Notes: generated from the letters alone by a model not told the origin. Positions 6,502-14,616 are shown, numbered from the stretch's first letter. The stretch: 15,058 bases of DNA from an uncultured Burkholderiales bacterium (GCA_903871435.1 CAIQGU010000438.1:1-15058); one strand, 5' to 3'. Translations and numbers: made by a program.

Positions 6502-8307
6502 ATGGCCGTGCTGCGCAGGGTGTTCGGCTACTCTGCCTTTCGCGGCGAGCAGGGTCAGATCGTCGATCACCTCGTGGCCGGTGGCGATGCCCTGGTGCTC
6601 ATGCCCACGGGTGGCGGCAAGTCCTTGTGTTACCAGATCCCCTCCCTCGTGCGCCGGGGCACCGGCATCGTCATCTCGCCCCTTATCGCGCTCATGCAGA
6701 ACCAGGTTGATGCCCTGCGCGAACTGGGCGTTCGGGCGGCGTATCTCAATTCCACGCTCGACTGGGACGCTGTCAAGCAGGTGGAAAGCGCGCTGCGCCG
6801 GGGCGAGCTCGATCTGCTTTATGTAGCCCCCGAACGACTGCTCACCGACCGCTGCCTGGCCCTGCTGGGCGGCGTGGACATTGCGCTCTTCGCCATCGAC
6901 GAAGCCCATTGCGTGTCGCAGTGGGGGCATGATTTCCGGCCCGAATACAGCGCGCTGTCCGTGCTGCACGAACGCTGGCCCCAGGTGCCGCGAATTGCCC
7001 TAACGGCAACCGCTGACGCCGCCACCCGCGCCGAAATCATCGAAAAACTGGGCCTGGACGCCGCGCGCGTGTTCGTTTCCAGCTTCGACCGTCCCAACAT
7101 CCGCTACCGCATCGTCGAAAAAGACGACGCCCGCCGCCAACTGCTGCAGTTCATCCAGGAAGAACACGGCGGTGACGCCGGCATCGTCTATTGCCTGTCG
7201 CGCGCCAAGACGGAAGAAACGGCCCAGTTCCTGGTGTCGCACGGCATTGCGGCGCTGGCCTATCACGCCGGCTTGGAGGCCGCCACGCGCAGCGCCAATC
7301 AGGCGCGCTTCCTGCGCGAAGATGGCATCGTCATGACCGCCACTATTGCCTTTGGCATGGGCATCGATAAACCCGACGTACGGTTTGTGGCGCACCTGGA
7401 TCTGCCCAAGTCCGTTGAAGGCTATTACCAGGAAACCGGCCGCGCGGGCCGCGATGGCCTGCCGGCCGACGCCTGGATGGTCTACGGCCTGCAGGACGTG
7501 GTCCAGCTGCGCCGCATGATCGACGAATCCGGCTCCGACGAAGCCTACAAGCGGCTCTCCGGCGCCAAGCTCGATGCCATGCTGGGGCTGTCGGAAACCA
7601 GCGAATGCCGGCGCGTGGTGCTGCTGGCGTATTTTGGCGAGCAGTCCGCGCCCTGCGGCAACTGCGACGTCTGCCTGGAACCTCCGGAGCTCGTCGACGG
7701 CACCGTGCCCGCGCAAAAGCTGCTCTCGTGCGTATACCGCCTGTGGAAAGAGCGCGGCCAGCGGTTCGGGGCAGGGCAGGTGATCGATATCCTGCGCGGC
7801 AAGGCCACGGAAAAAGTCAGCAAATGGCGCCACGATGAACTGTCAGTCTTCGGCGTGGGTGCGGATCTGTCCGAGTCGGCCTGGCGCGGCGTGCTGCGCC
7901 ACCTCATCGCCCTGGGCGTGCTGCAGGTGGATCACGAGTCCTACGGCACGCTGGTGCTCACCGATGCCAGCCGCGCCGTGCTCAAGGGCGAGCGGCGGCT
8001 GCAGCTGCGCCGCCAGACCCTGCAGGGGACCACCCGCACCGCGCGGGTGCCGCGGGCCACGACTGCTGCAGTTGCCGCGTTGGGCGGGGACGCCGGCGCG
8101 CGCTTCGAGCGCTTGCGGGCGTGGCGGGCGGCCACGGCCCGTGAACATGGCGTGCCCGCCTACGTGATCTTCCACGATGCCACGCTGCGCGAGATCGCCC
8201 AGCGCGAACCCCAGTGCCTGGACGACCTGGCGGAAATCAGCGGTGTGGGAGCGCGCAAGCTGGAATCGTATGGCGCGTCCATCCTGGAACTGCTCGGTCA
8301 GGCCTAG
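6502..8307 (+). CDS. recQ: ATP-dependent DNA helicase RecQ
   Basis: A 3'-5' superfamily 2 DNA helicase used in RecF-pathway recombination and replication-fork repair, complete in all domains. From the ATG at 6502 it has 601 residues (E. coli 609). The Q motif FRGEQ (13-17), Walker A MPTGGGKS (34-41), DEAH (133-136), RecQ-specific aromatic loop [11 protein letters not shown] (139-149), TAT motif (168-170) and motif [12 protein letters not shown] (310-319) are intact. The zinc site is Cys369, Cys385, Cys388 and Cys391. A winged-helix RQC domain covers about 400-505, and an HRDC domain about 532-600 with [13 protein letters not shown] variable Ala/Arg/Thr linker joins the last two. The start is uncertain: no ribosome binding site precedes 6502, and in-frame TTG at 6457 or GTG at 6418 would add 15 or 28 residues. 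The frame is open back to 5128, but that part is antisense to the hydrolase gene and is not RecQ. Confidence 0.95.
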   Translation: MAVLRRVFGYSAFRGEQGQIVDHLVAGGDALVLMPTGGGKSLCYQIPSLVRRGTGIVISPLIALMQNQVDALRELGVRAAYLNSTLDWDAVKQVESALRRGELDLLYVAPERLLTDRCLALLGGVDIALFAIDEAHCVSQWGHDFRPEYSALSVLHERWPQVPRIALTATADAATRAEIIEKLGLDAARVFVSSFDRPNIRYRIVEKDDARRQLLQFIQEEHGGDAGIVYCLSRAKTEETAQFLVSHGIAALAYHAGLEAATRSANQARFLREDGIVMTATIAFGMGIDKPDVRFVAHLDLPKSVEGYYQETGRAGRDGLPADAWMVYGLQDVVQLRRMIDESGSDEAYKRLSGAKLDAMLGLSETSECRRVVLLAYFGEQSAPCGNCDVCLEPPELVDGTVPAQKLLSCVYRLWKERGQRFGAGQVIDILRGKATEKVSKWRHDELSVFGVGADLSESAWRGVLRHLIALGVLQVDHESYGTLVLTDASRAVLKGERRLQLRRQTLQGTTRTARVPRATTAAVAALGGDAGARFERLRAWRAATAREHGVPAYVIFHDATLREIAQREPQCLDDLAEISGVGARKLESYGASILELLGQA

Positions 8308-8309
8308 CG

Positions 8310-8328
8310 CGTACGGTACGTCCTTTTT
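8310..8328 (+). terminator. Possible weak intrinsic terminator of recQ
   Basis: A short CGTA/TACG stem (8310-8320) 2 bp after the recQ stop is followed by TCC and five T (8324-8328). The T-run fits an intrinsic terminator, but a 4-bp stem is weak. Confidence 0.3.
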
Positions 8329-8334
8329 ATCCGA

Positions 8335-8350
8335 GCGGGTTTCGACCCGT
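8335..8350. terminator. Hairpin with UUCG tetraloop between recQ and ada
   Basis: CGGGT-TTCG-ACCCG (8336-8349) is a 5-bp stem closed by TTCG, extendable by one G-T pair. UUCG loops are unusually stable in RNA. It lies between two converging 3' ends and may block read-through or protect the recQ message; no T-run follows. Confidence 0.35.
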
Positions 8351-8370
8351 CCGGGTTCAGGCTGACAAGG

Positions 8371-8395
8371 CGCTCACGGCGCTCACGCCGCTCAC
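8371..8395. repeat. Three 9-bp tandem units (CGCTCACNN) reaching into the ada stop
   Basis: CGCTCACGG, CGCTCACGC and CGCTCAC stand at exact 9-bp steps. The third unit contains the ada stop codon (8392-8394, minus strand). It looks like local slippage duplication; no function is evident. Confidence 0.5.
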
Positions 8396-9519
8396 TTTTT
8401 CCCCTCACGACGCAACAGCTCTGCTTTGCGCTCGATTCCCCAGCGATAACCCGAGAGATCGCCATCGCTGCGCACCACGCGGTGGCAGGGCACCGCCACG
8501 GCCACGGTATTGGTGGCGCAGGCCCGGGCGACGGCGCGCGCTGCGCTGGGCTGTCCGATCGCGGCGGCCACGGCGCTGTAGCTGCGCGTCTGGCCGCTGG
8601 GAATCTCCCTCAGGGCCTGCCAAACCCGGCGCTGGAAGACGGTTCCCTGGATGTCCAACGGCAGGTCGAGCAGACCCTTTGGCTGGTCGATGTACGCCAG
8701 CACCTGGCCCAGCCAACGGCGGAAGTCGGGATCGCCGGGTTCGAACTCGGCCTGGGGAAAGCGCGCACGCAGCCGCTCGATCAGCGTCTGGCCCGAGTCG
8801 CCGAACTCGATCGCGCACACCCCCTTGGGCGTGGCTGCCACGATGATCACGCCCAACGCACAGGGCTCCACCGCGTACCGGATGCGCTGGCCAACGCCGC
8901 CCTGGCGGAAGACCGCCGGCGCCATGCCGAGCGCCGCCGTGCCCTTGTCATAGAAGCGGCCGGAGGAATTGAAGCCGGCGTCGAAAATCGCCTCGGTCAC
9001 GGTTTGCGCTGTCGACAGGGAGGCATGCAGTCGGCGGGCGCGCACCGCATCAAAATAGCGCTTGGGTGTGAGCCCGGTAACCTGCTTGAAGCTGCGATGG
9101 AAATGGTGGGGGCTCAAGCCCGCGCCGCGCGCCAGCTCGGCCAGCGCAAGCCCGGATTCGCTGGCCTCCAGCCGCCGGCACGCAGCCTCGACGGCTTCGG
9201 TGCGCTGCAGCTCCATGCTCAAGCCTTCGGGCTTGCAGCGCAGACAAGCGCGATAACCATCAGCGCGGGCGGCGCCCGTGGTTTCGTAGAACAGGACGTT
9301 TTTGCGCTTGGCCATGCGCGACGGGCAGGAGGGACGGCAAAAGATGCCAGTGCTGCGCACGGCGTACACGAACTGGCCGTCGAAGTGCCGGTCGCGCGCT
9401 GCTACCGCAGCCCAGCGTTGCGCCTCGATGGTAGCGTCGGTCGCGGGTACCACGACGGCATTCGGGCGCGCGGTTAAGCGATTTGCCGACATCGCGTTGG
9501 AAGGGGTTACGTGTTCCAT
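8392..9519 (-). CDS. ada: Bifunctional Ada: methylphosphotriester / O6-methylguanine-DNA methyltransferase and regulator
   Basis: A 375-residue homologue of E. coli Ada (354 residues), which repairs alkylated DNA by suicidal methyl transfer and, once methylated, activates the adaptive response. The N-terminal zinc domain (about 33-98) has Cys61, Cys65, Cys92 and Cys95; Cys61 in GIFCRPSC corresponds to the phosphotriester acceptor. An AraC-type helix-turn-helix region spans about 105-205 (LAELARGAGLSPHHFHRSFKQVTGLTP). The C-terminal methyltransferase domain (about 215-372) has the acceptor Cys345 in VAVPCHRVVR and the finger motif SGYRWGIERKAELLRRE. An extra 20 or so residues at the N-terminus account for the greater length. 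GGAGG at 9524-9528 supports the start at 9519. An Ada box upstream (9585-9599) implies autoregulation. It converges on recQ; no alkB or alkA is seen in the window. Confidence 0.96.
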   Translation of the reverse strand: MEHVTPSNAMSANRLTARPNAVVVPATDATIEAQRWAAVAARDRHFDGQFVYAVRSTGIFCRPSCPSRMAKRKNVLFYETTGAARADGYRACLRCKPEGLSMELQRTEAVEAACRRLEASESGLALAELARGAGLSPHHFHRSFKQVTGLTPKRYFDAVRARRLHASLSTAQTVTEAIFDAGFNSSGRFYDKGTAALGMAPAVFRQGGVGQRIRYAVEPCALGVIIVAATPKGVCAIEFGDSGQTLIERLRARFPQAEFEPGDPDFRRWLGQVLAYIDQPKGLLDLPLDIQGTVFQRRVWQALREIPSGQTRSYSAVAAAIGQPSAARAVARACATNTVAVAVPCHRVVRSDGDLSGYRWGIERKAELLRREGKK

Positions 9520-9549
9520 GCTGCCTCCGGGAAAGGGGGGGTGGTAAGC

Positions 9550-9599
9550 AGTATCGGCAAACCCAATCCCGGTGGCACTGCGAATCTTGCGGTTGAATT
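9550..9599 (-). promoter_or_regulatory. Ada box and -10 element of the ada promoter
   Basis: On the minus strand, AATTCAACCGCAAGA (9599-9585) has the A box AAT and B box GCAA six bases apart and matches the E. coli ada operator as I recall it (AATTAAAGCGCAAGA) at 13 of 15 positions. About 30 bp further on is GATACT (9555-9550), a fair -10 element with no good -35, as expected for an activator-dependent promoter. With a start near 9543 the Ada box falls at about -42 to -56, the usual activating position. Confidence 0.65.
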
Positions 9600-9608
9600 G
9601 TCCAGCCT

Positions 9609-9623
9609 GCCGCTTTTCGCGGC
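9609..9623 (-). terminator. Hairpin after ptsN
   Basis: GCCGC and GCGGC arms (5 bp) around a 5-nt loop lie 4 bp beyond the ptsN stop codon and just upstream of the Ada box. The T-run is missing on the minus strand, so termination is uncertain; it would keep ptsN transcription out of ada. Confidence 0.3.
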
Positions 9624-9627
9624 CCGG

Positions 9628-10149
9628 TCAGCGCAGCGCGCGGCCGCGCGTATCGAACAGCAGCTTCACGTCCGCCGGATGCGTGCAGGCGTGCAGCTGG
9701 TCGCGGAACTGCGCATCCGAAAACATCTGCGAGGCCTCGCCCAGGATGCGCAAATGCACTTCGGTGGCGGCCTTGGGCACCAGGATGATGAACGCGTCTT
9801 CCACGGGCTTGTCATCGGGGGCATCGAAGGCGATGGGGGTTGCCAGGCGCAGATAGGCAATGCGGATCTGGTCCAAATTATCGATGCGCGCGTGCGGAAT
9901 AGCGACGCCCTGGCCCATGGCCGTGGAGCCAATCTGCTCGCGATGCAGCAGGCCGCGCAACACCAGTTCACGGCCGATGCCGTGCACCCATTCCATGTGC
10001 TGGCCAACGGCTTCCAGCAGTTCCACCTTGCCCGCAGCCTTGACGTCGAGCAGGATGTCGCGCGGCGCCAGCATTTCGGCCAGCGTGCGTTTGTCCGGCT
10101 TGCCATCCGTAGCGGCTTGACGGCGACCAAACCCGATCATGTCACTCAT
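9628..10149 (-). CDS. ptsN: PTS IIA-like nitrogen-regulatory protein PtsN (EIIA-Ntr)
   Basis: A 173-residue EIIA protein of the nitrogen-related phosphotransferase system, which takes phosphate from PEP through EI-Ntr and NPr and regulates partners such as potassium transport, phosphate sensing and RpoN-linked metabolism rather than moving sugar. The EIIA domain covers about 22-168. The signature GSTAMGQGVAIPHARIDN (74-91) contains the phospho-acceptor His86, and LATPIAFDAPDDKPVEDAFIILVP (102-125) follows the PtsN pattern. The start at 10149 has an upstream AGGA and fits family length; a frame extension to 10185 is not needed. It is not beside rpoN, hpf, hprK or rapZ, its frequent partners, in this window. 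It lies 80 bp after the amidohydrolase gene on the same strand and may have its own promoter. Confidence 0.92.
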   Translation of the reverse strand: MSDMIGFGRRQAATDGKPDKRTLAEMLAPRDILLDVKAAGKVELLEAVGQHMEWVHGIGRELVLRGLLHREQIGSTAMGQGVAIPHARIDNLDQIRIAYLRLATPIAFDAPDDKPVEDAFIILVPKAATEVHLRILGEASQMFSDAQFRDQLHACTHPADVKLLFDTRGRALR

Positions 10150-10217
10150 GAAAGTCCTGAAATAGATAAAGGCGGACGAAGCCATGGCGTGGCCCAGGGG
10201 AAGCGGACGGCAGCGTC

Positions 10218-10223
10218 ATTGTA
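10218..10223 (-). promoter_or_regulatory. Possible -10 element for ptsN
   Basis: TACAAT on the minus strand matches the sigma-70 -10 consensus at five of six positions and lies about 69 bp before the ptsN start. No good -35 is visible at 16-18 bp, so the promoter is tentative; ptsN could also be read through from the operon upstream. Confidence 0.25.
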
Positions 10224-10229
10224 GGGAAT

Positions 10230-12074
10230 TCAGTGGGCTTCTGGCGCCGAGGCGCTGTAGACGACGCTCCCGCCCACCACGGTTTCCAGTACCCGCGTAG
10301 CGGCGATATCGTCTGCGGCAACGGTGAGGGGGTCACGGTCGAGCACGATGAGGTCGGCGAATTTGCCCACTTCAAGCGAACCTGTCTCCCGGTCTTCGTG
10401 CAGTTCGTAAGCGGCGTTGATGGTCGCCGCGCGCAGCACCTTGTCCCGCGTAAGGCCGGGATCGTCTCCCAGCCGTCCGCGGTATTGAGGTGCGACATCG
10501 GGGGCGTTGGTACGCGTGACACCGACCTTGAACGCAAACCACTCGTTGAGCGCATCGACGGGCCAATCGCTGCCAAATGCAATGCGCGCGCCCGCGGCGT
10601 CCAGAAAACCTGCGGGCTCGAGGATGCGCATCCGCTCCGGGCCGAAATAGTCGGTCAGCCCCAAGGTATCGCCGGCAGGCTTGCCCCACTGTAATGAAAG
10701 AACCGGGATCACGCCGAGGGCTGCAAAGCGCGGATAGTCGGAACGCGCGACGATCTCGTCGTGCGCGATGGCCGGCCGGATGTCCACCCCGGGAACGGAG
10801 CGGCGCAATGCGGCAACGGCATCGAGCCCTGCACGCACCGCGGCATCGCCGTCGGCGTGGAGGTGCGGGTCGATGCCGGCGCGGCCCAGGGCGACGAGGG
10901 CGGTTTCAAGCGCCTGCGGCGGAAAGTAGACCTCCGGTCCGTGGCTCGTGCCTTCCACCCAATGGGGATCGGTGGGCGTACCTGAATTGCGCCGGTAGGG
11001 GTCGATCACGGCACCGGTCATCGCCGGGGCGGAAATGACGCCATCGAGAAACAATTTGGCGTTGCGTACGGTGATGCCGGGCGCCACGGTCAACGCGCCG
11101 TCGTCGAATTTTGCCCGCAGGGCCAGCACGCGTGCTATGGCGGCGTCCAGAGTGGCAGCCTCTGAGGGCTCGATGGGCGGCGCGAAATGCGCCCGCGCGG
11201 TCAGCTGGCCGGCCTTGCGCAGGGCCGAGAAGGCAGCAAGATCCTGGGGCATGCCCACAGCGTCGAGAAAGCTGGTTACGCCCTGCTGGCGCAACGCTGC
11301 CAGGGCGGCTGAGGCCGCCTTGACATCGTCCTGCGCCGAGGGTTGCGGTATGAGCGTGTCAAAAACGGCAAACGCGGCATCCTCGAGCAGGCCGCTGGGC
11401 GTCCCGTCGGCGTCGCGCCAGATTTTGCCGCCGGTCGGATCGGGCGAGCCCTTCACGATTCCGGCAAGTGCAAGAGCCCGCGAATTGGCCAGAACCGTAT
11501 GACCAAAGGAAGAACGCACGATCACAGGCCGCTTGGTGTGCAGGGCGTCCAAGGTGGCTCGGCTGGTGCGTACGCCGGCGGGCTGCATGCTCTCCTGGAA
11601 CCAGTTCACCACTTCCAGCCAGCCGTCCGGTTCGCGCGCTGCAGTCCGATCCAGGCAGTCCTGCACGCCCTGCTGCAGGCGGGCAACCGTCAGAGCCGCA
11701 TAGTTCAAGTTGCACATGAGCAGCGACTGGCCTGCCGACAGCGGATGCAGATGGCCATCGACCAGCCCCGGCATGACGAAACGTCCCGCGAGATCGATAC
11801 GCGTGGTTTTCGGCCCCACGTAGGGGCCCAGGCCGGAGGCGTTGCCGACATAGACGATGATGCCGTCGCGGATCGCCAGGGCCGAGGCGTTGGCATGCTG
11901 GTTGTCCGCCGTGAATATCGTGCCGTTTTCATAGGTGCGATCGGCCGGCGTTGCTACCGCTGCGGGCGCGGGTACGGGCGATGCAGCAAGAGCCCCCGCT
12001 GGCGCGGCCAAGAAACCCGCAGCCAGCCATCCGCGAACGGCAGTTGTTGCCAGCATGGTCTTGAGCGCCGCCAT
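10230..12074 (-). CDS. Exported Amidohydro_3 (YtcJ-like) metal-dependent amidohydrolase
   Basis: A 614-residue zinc-type amidohydrolase with a probable N-terminal signal peptide: Lys5 and Arg14, a hydrophobic stretch at about 15-30, and an Ala-rich cleavage site near 29-32. Export is therefore likely. Metal and active-site motifs are present: DGHLH (106-110, His108 and His110), NAKLFLDG (338-345, Lys340), PHLHADGDA (403-411, His404 and His406), AHDE (437-440, His438) and GSDWPVD (501-507, Asp503). A composite beta-sandwich is built from about 45-105 and 560-610, ending in GKFADLIVLDRDPLTV. The start at 12074 is chosen because the longer frame (to 12164) overlaps the preceding gene and the signal peptide begins here; the ribosome binding site is poor, and ATG 12056 would also leave a signal. 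It is the last gene of an operon with a PuuP-like permease and an acetylpolyamine amidohydrolase, 43 bp after the latter. Substrate unknown; an N-acyl or formyl amine is a context guess. Confidence 0.85.
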   Translation of the reverse strand: MAALKTMLATTAVRGWLAAGFLAAPAGALAASPVPAPAAVATPADRTYENGTIFTADNQHANASALAIRDGIIVYVGNASGLGPYVGPKTTRIDLAGRFVMPGLVDGHLHPLSAGQSLLMCNLNYAALTVARLQQGVQDCLDRTAAREPDGWLEVVNWFQESMQPAGVRTSRATLDALHTKRPVIVRSSFGHTVLANSRALALAGIVKGSPDPTGGKIWRDADGTPSGLLEDAAFAVFDTLIPQPSAQDDVKAASAALAALRQQGVTSFLDAVGMPQDLAAFSALRKAGQLTARAHFAPPIEPSEAATLDAAIARVLALRAKFDDGALTVAPGITVRNAKLFLDGVISAPAMTGAVIDPYRRNSGTPTDPHWVEGTSHGPEVYFPPQALETALVALGRAGIDPHLHADGDAAVRAGLDAVAALRRSVPGVDIRPAIAHDEIVARSDYPRFAALGVIPVLSLQWGKPAGDTLGLTDYFGPERMRILEPAGFLDAAGARIAFGSDWPVDALNEWFAFKVGVTRTNAPDVAPQYRGRLGDDPGLTRDKVLRAATINAAYELHEDRETGSLEVGKFADLIVLDRDPLTVAADDIAATRVLETVVGGSVVYSASAPEAH

Positions 12075-12117
12075 CCACCACGTCAGGGGCGGCGCTGCCG
12101 GTAACCAACGCAGGCGC

Positions 12118-13158
12118 TTAGCCACGCGCAGCGTCCTCGTAACCGGTGAGCACGTTGACGGCATTCACGCCCACGGCATCGACGGCGTAGCCGCCCTCGA
12201 ACACAAACAGGGTGGGGCGCCCCAGCGCGCCGATGCGCTCGCCCATGCGCAGGTAGTCCTCGCTGCGCAACTTGAAGCGCGAGATGGGGTCTTCCTCGAA
12301 AGTGTCCACGCCCAGGGAAACGATGATGGCGTCGGGCCGGTAAGCCTCCGCAACGCGGCAGGCGGCATCGAGCGCCGGGCCGTAGGTGTGCCAGGCCGTG
12401 CCGTGTGGCAGCGGAAAATTGTGGTTGTGGCCGCGGCCTTCGCCTTCGCCCAGCTCGTCGGCATAGCCCAGGAAGTTGGGGTATTCCACCAGGGGATCGC
12501 CGTGCAGCGAGACGAAGCTCACGTCGCCCCGCTCATAGAAGATGGACTGGGTGCCATTGCCGTGGTGGTAGTCCACGTCCAGCACCAGGATACGGGCGGC
12601 GCCATGGTCGCGCAGGTATTGCGCCGCGATGGCCGCGTTGTTGAGATAGCAATAGCCGCCCATCATGCCGGCGGCCGCATGGTGGCCCGGCGGACGGCAC
12701 AGCGCAAACGCGGCCTTGTCCCCCTGCACCATCCGATCGGCCGCCGTCAGTGCAACCTGCGCGGACTGGTAGATGGCGGTCCAGGTGCCGGCCGTGATGG
12801 GTACGCCCGCATCCATCGAGTAATAGCCCATCTTGCCGTCGATGCTCTGGGGCACGCGGTCGGTGCGCAGTCCGCGCACCGGCCAGACGAGCGGCAGCGC
12901 GTCATGCGTGCGGCCCAGCGCGGTCCATTCACTCCAGGCGTCCTGCAGGAACTGCACGAAGGGCGCTTCGTGGATGGCTTCTATGGGGGCGCGGCCAAAG
13001 TCGCGCGGCGCCAGCACTTCCCCCAGGCCCACGGCCCGCACCCGCGCGAGCACTGTATCGGCCCGCTTGGGCATCTCGAAGCAGGGCTTCATCTCGCCGT
13101 CGATGAGTTCTACCTTGCCATGGTGCAGGCGGTGCGTATCGCTGTAGATCGTCTTCAT
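12118..13158 (-). CDS. Acetylpolyamine amidohydrolase (histone-deacetylase superfamily)
   Basis: A 346-residue zinc hydrolase of the histone-deacetylase fold that removes acetyl groups from acetylated polyamines such as acetylputrescine, acetylcadaverine or acetylspermidine. Its wording follows the well-studied enzyme of Mycoplana ramosa (341 residues) and Pseudomonas AphA/AphB along its full length. Catalytic residues are visible: the His pair in RPPGHH (His159, His160), zinc ligands in LDVDYHHGNGTQ (Asp196, His198) and LGVDTFEEDP (Asp285), and the transition-state Tyr324 in EGGY. The N-terminal SDTHRLHHGKVELIDGEMKPCFEMP (6-30) is typical of the polyamine-specific branch rather than acetoin-utilisation types. 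The start at 13158 is set by AAGGA (13168-13164) just after the permease stop, leaving only 13 bp between genes, so the two are co-transcribed and probably translationally coupled. Chain-length preference cannot be read from the sequence. Confidence 0.92.
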   Translation of the reverse strand: MKTIYSDTHRLHHGKVELIDGEMKPCFEMPKRADTVLARVRAVGLGEVLAPRDFGRAPIEAIHEAPFVQFLQDAWSEWTALGRTHDALPLVWPVRGLRTDRVPQSIDGKMGYYSMDAGVPITAGTWTAIYQSAQVALTAADRMVQGDKAAFALCRPPGHHAAAGMMGGYCYLNNAAIAAQYLRDHGAARILVLDVDYHHGNGTQSIFYERGDVSFVSLHGDPLVEYPNFLGYADELGEGEGRGHNHNFPLPHGTAWHTYGPALDAACRVAEAYRPDAIIVSLGVDTFEEDPISRFKLRSEDYLRMGERIGALGRPTLFVFEGGYAVDAVGVNAVNVLTGYEDAARG

Positions 13159-13163
13159 GCCAG

Positions 13164-13168
13164 TCCTT
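13164..13168 (-). promoter_or_regulatory. Ribosome binding site in the permease/deacetylase junction
   Basis: AAGGA on the minus strand lies 5 nt before the deacetylase ATG and 3 nt after the permease stop codon. There is no room for a promoter here, so the junction is operonic. Confidence 0.6.
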
Positions 13169-13171
13169 CGT

Positions 13172-14581
13172 TTACGTGTCGCCCAGCTCCATGGCGGGCG
13201 GTGTTCTGCGCAGTCCGCGCGTGATGATAAGCAGGTACGCGGCGCCGGTTGCCAGCCAGGCAAGGCCCACGATCATGCTCTGCGCCTGCAGGCTGGTCCA
13301 GAGCCATGCCGTCAGCGCGCAGCCGCAGGCCGGCAACATGCCATACAGCAGCAGCGCGCGCCCGGTGCGCTGGCGCTGGTCGATGAGGTAGTGCTTGATC
13401 ACCGACAGGTTCACGGCGGAAAAAGCCACCAGGGCACCGAAGCTGATCATCGACGCCAGCGTTCCCAGGTCGATCCAGATCGCCAGCAGGGAAAGCGCCG
13501 AGACGACCAGTATGGCCAGCACGGGTGTTCCGTAACGCGCCGACAGTGCCCCGAACAAATGCGGCAGCATGCCCACGCGGCCCATGGTGTAGAGGATGCG
13601 CGACACCGAAGCCTGCGAGGTGAACGCCGAACCGAAGGCGCCAGCACAGTAGGCCGCGACAAAAAACGCGCTCAGGAAATGACCGCCGGCACGTGCCATG
13701 ACGTCCACGGATGCGTTGTCGGCAAAGCCGCAGGCACTGTCGAGAGCAGGCAGGCAGGTGGGCCGCGGCAGCACCAGGTTGGCCACGTAGGCAAGGATGA
13801 CGAAAAGCAATCCTCCCCCCAGCGTTACGAACATCACCGCGCGTGGGATATCGCGCGTGGGGTCAGAGGCTTCCTCGGCCATGGTGCTGACGGCGTCAAA
13901 ACCCAGGAAGGACAGGCACAGCACGGCCGCGCCCGCCAGCAGGGGCGCGAGGCCGATGGCCGGATCGATGCCGGCGGCGGCGTAGCCGTGCCCGCCCGTG
14001 AAGGGTGCCCAGAGATCGACCGGGCCGGCGCCGGCAAGATGCCGGAACGACAGCGCGAAGAACACGACGATGAAGACGGCCTGCGCAGCAATCACCACGA
14101 AATTGGCGCGGGCGATGGACTTGATGCCGACCACATTGAGTACGCTCACCAGCACGATGCAGCCCAGTATGAAGACCCAGAGCGGAACCGTTGGAAACTC
14201 GGTGTTGAGATAGATCGCGATCACCAGGTAGTTGATCATCGGCAAGAAGAGGTAGTCGAGCAGCAGTGCCCAGCCGGCCAGAAAACCGATGGATGCGCCG
14301 AAGGTGTTGCTGGCGAAGCTGAATGCGGACCCCGCCGCCGGAAACACCTTGCCCATGACCGCGTAGGACCAGGCCGTGAACAGCATCGCCGCCAGCGTCA
14401 GGCAGTACGCCATGGGAAGGCGGCCACCCGTCTGCAGGCTGACCAGTCCATACGTGGTGAAGACGGTGAGCGGAACGAGGTAGACCAGGCCAAAAAGCAC
14501 CAGCCCCGGCAGACCGAGCACCCGGCGCAACCGGGCCGAAGTGCTGGTGCGGGCAGTTGGATCGGGAACCGCTGCTGTCAT
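13172..14581 (-). CDS. APC-superfamily permease, PuuP-like polyamine/amino-acid importer
   Basis: A 469-residue inner-membrane secondary transporter with about 12 hydrophobic helices, starting near residue 23 and ending near 455. Several stretches match PuuP, the putrescine importer of E. coli, closely: LDYLFLPMIN (108-117), LSFLGFDAVSTMAEE (223-237), QASVSRILYTMGR (323-335) and FGALVAFSAVNLSVIKH (381-397). The unwound GLVYLVPLTVF of helix 1 (31-41) fits the APC substrate site. Two cysteines frame a periplasmic loop (Cys276, Cys284). GGAAAG 9 nt before 14581 is an adequate ribosome binding site. It is the first gene of the operon with the acetylpolyamine deacetylase and the exported amidohydrolase, so import of polyamines or acetylpolyamines is the best inference. 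Other amines or amino acids remain possible. Confidence 0.9.
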   Translation of the reverse strand: MTAAVPDPTARTSTSARLRRVLGLPGLVLFGLVYLVPLTVFTTYGLVSLQTGGRLPMAYCLTLAAMLFTAWSYAVMGKVFPAAGSAFSFASNTFGASIGFLAGWALLLDYLFLPMINYLVIAIYLNTEFPTVPLWVFILGCIVLVSVLNVVGIKSIARANFVVIAAQAVFIVVFFALSFRHLAGAGPVDLWAPFTGGHGYAAAGIDPAIGLAPLLAGAAVLCLSFLGFDAVSTMAEEASDPTRDIPRAVMFVTLGGGLLFVILAYVANLVLPRPTCLPALDSACGFADNASVDVMARAGGHFLSAFFVAAYCAGAFGSAFTSQASVSRILYTMGRVGMLPHLFGALSARYGTPVLAILVVSALSLLAIWIDLGTLASMISFGALVAFSAVNLSVIKHYLIDQRQRTGRALLLYGMLPACGCALTAWLWTSLQAQSMIVGLAWLATGAAYLLIITRGLRRTPPAMELGDT

Positions 14582-14616
14582 GCCGGACTTTCCGCTATGG
14601 CCCGAAGTTGCTCATA

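Noticed and set aside
10150..10185. Twelve-residue N-terminal extension of PtsN
   Set aside because: The ATG at 10149 has the AGGA ribosome binding site and fits family length; the extension is not conserved in character.
11935..13224. A 429-codon plus-strand frame opposite the deacetylase
   Set aside because: Antisense to the clear histone-deacetylase-family gene and the amidohydrolase start.
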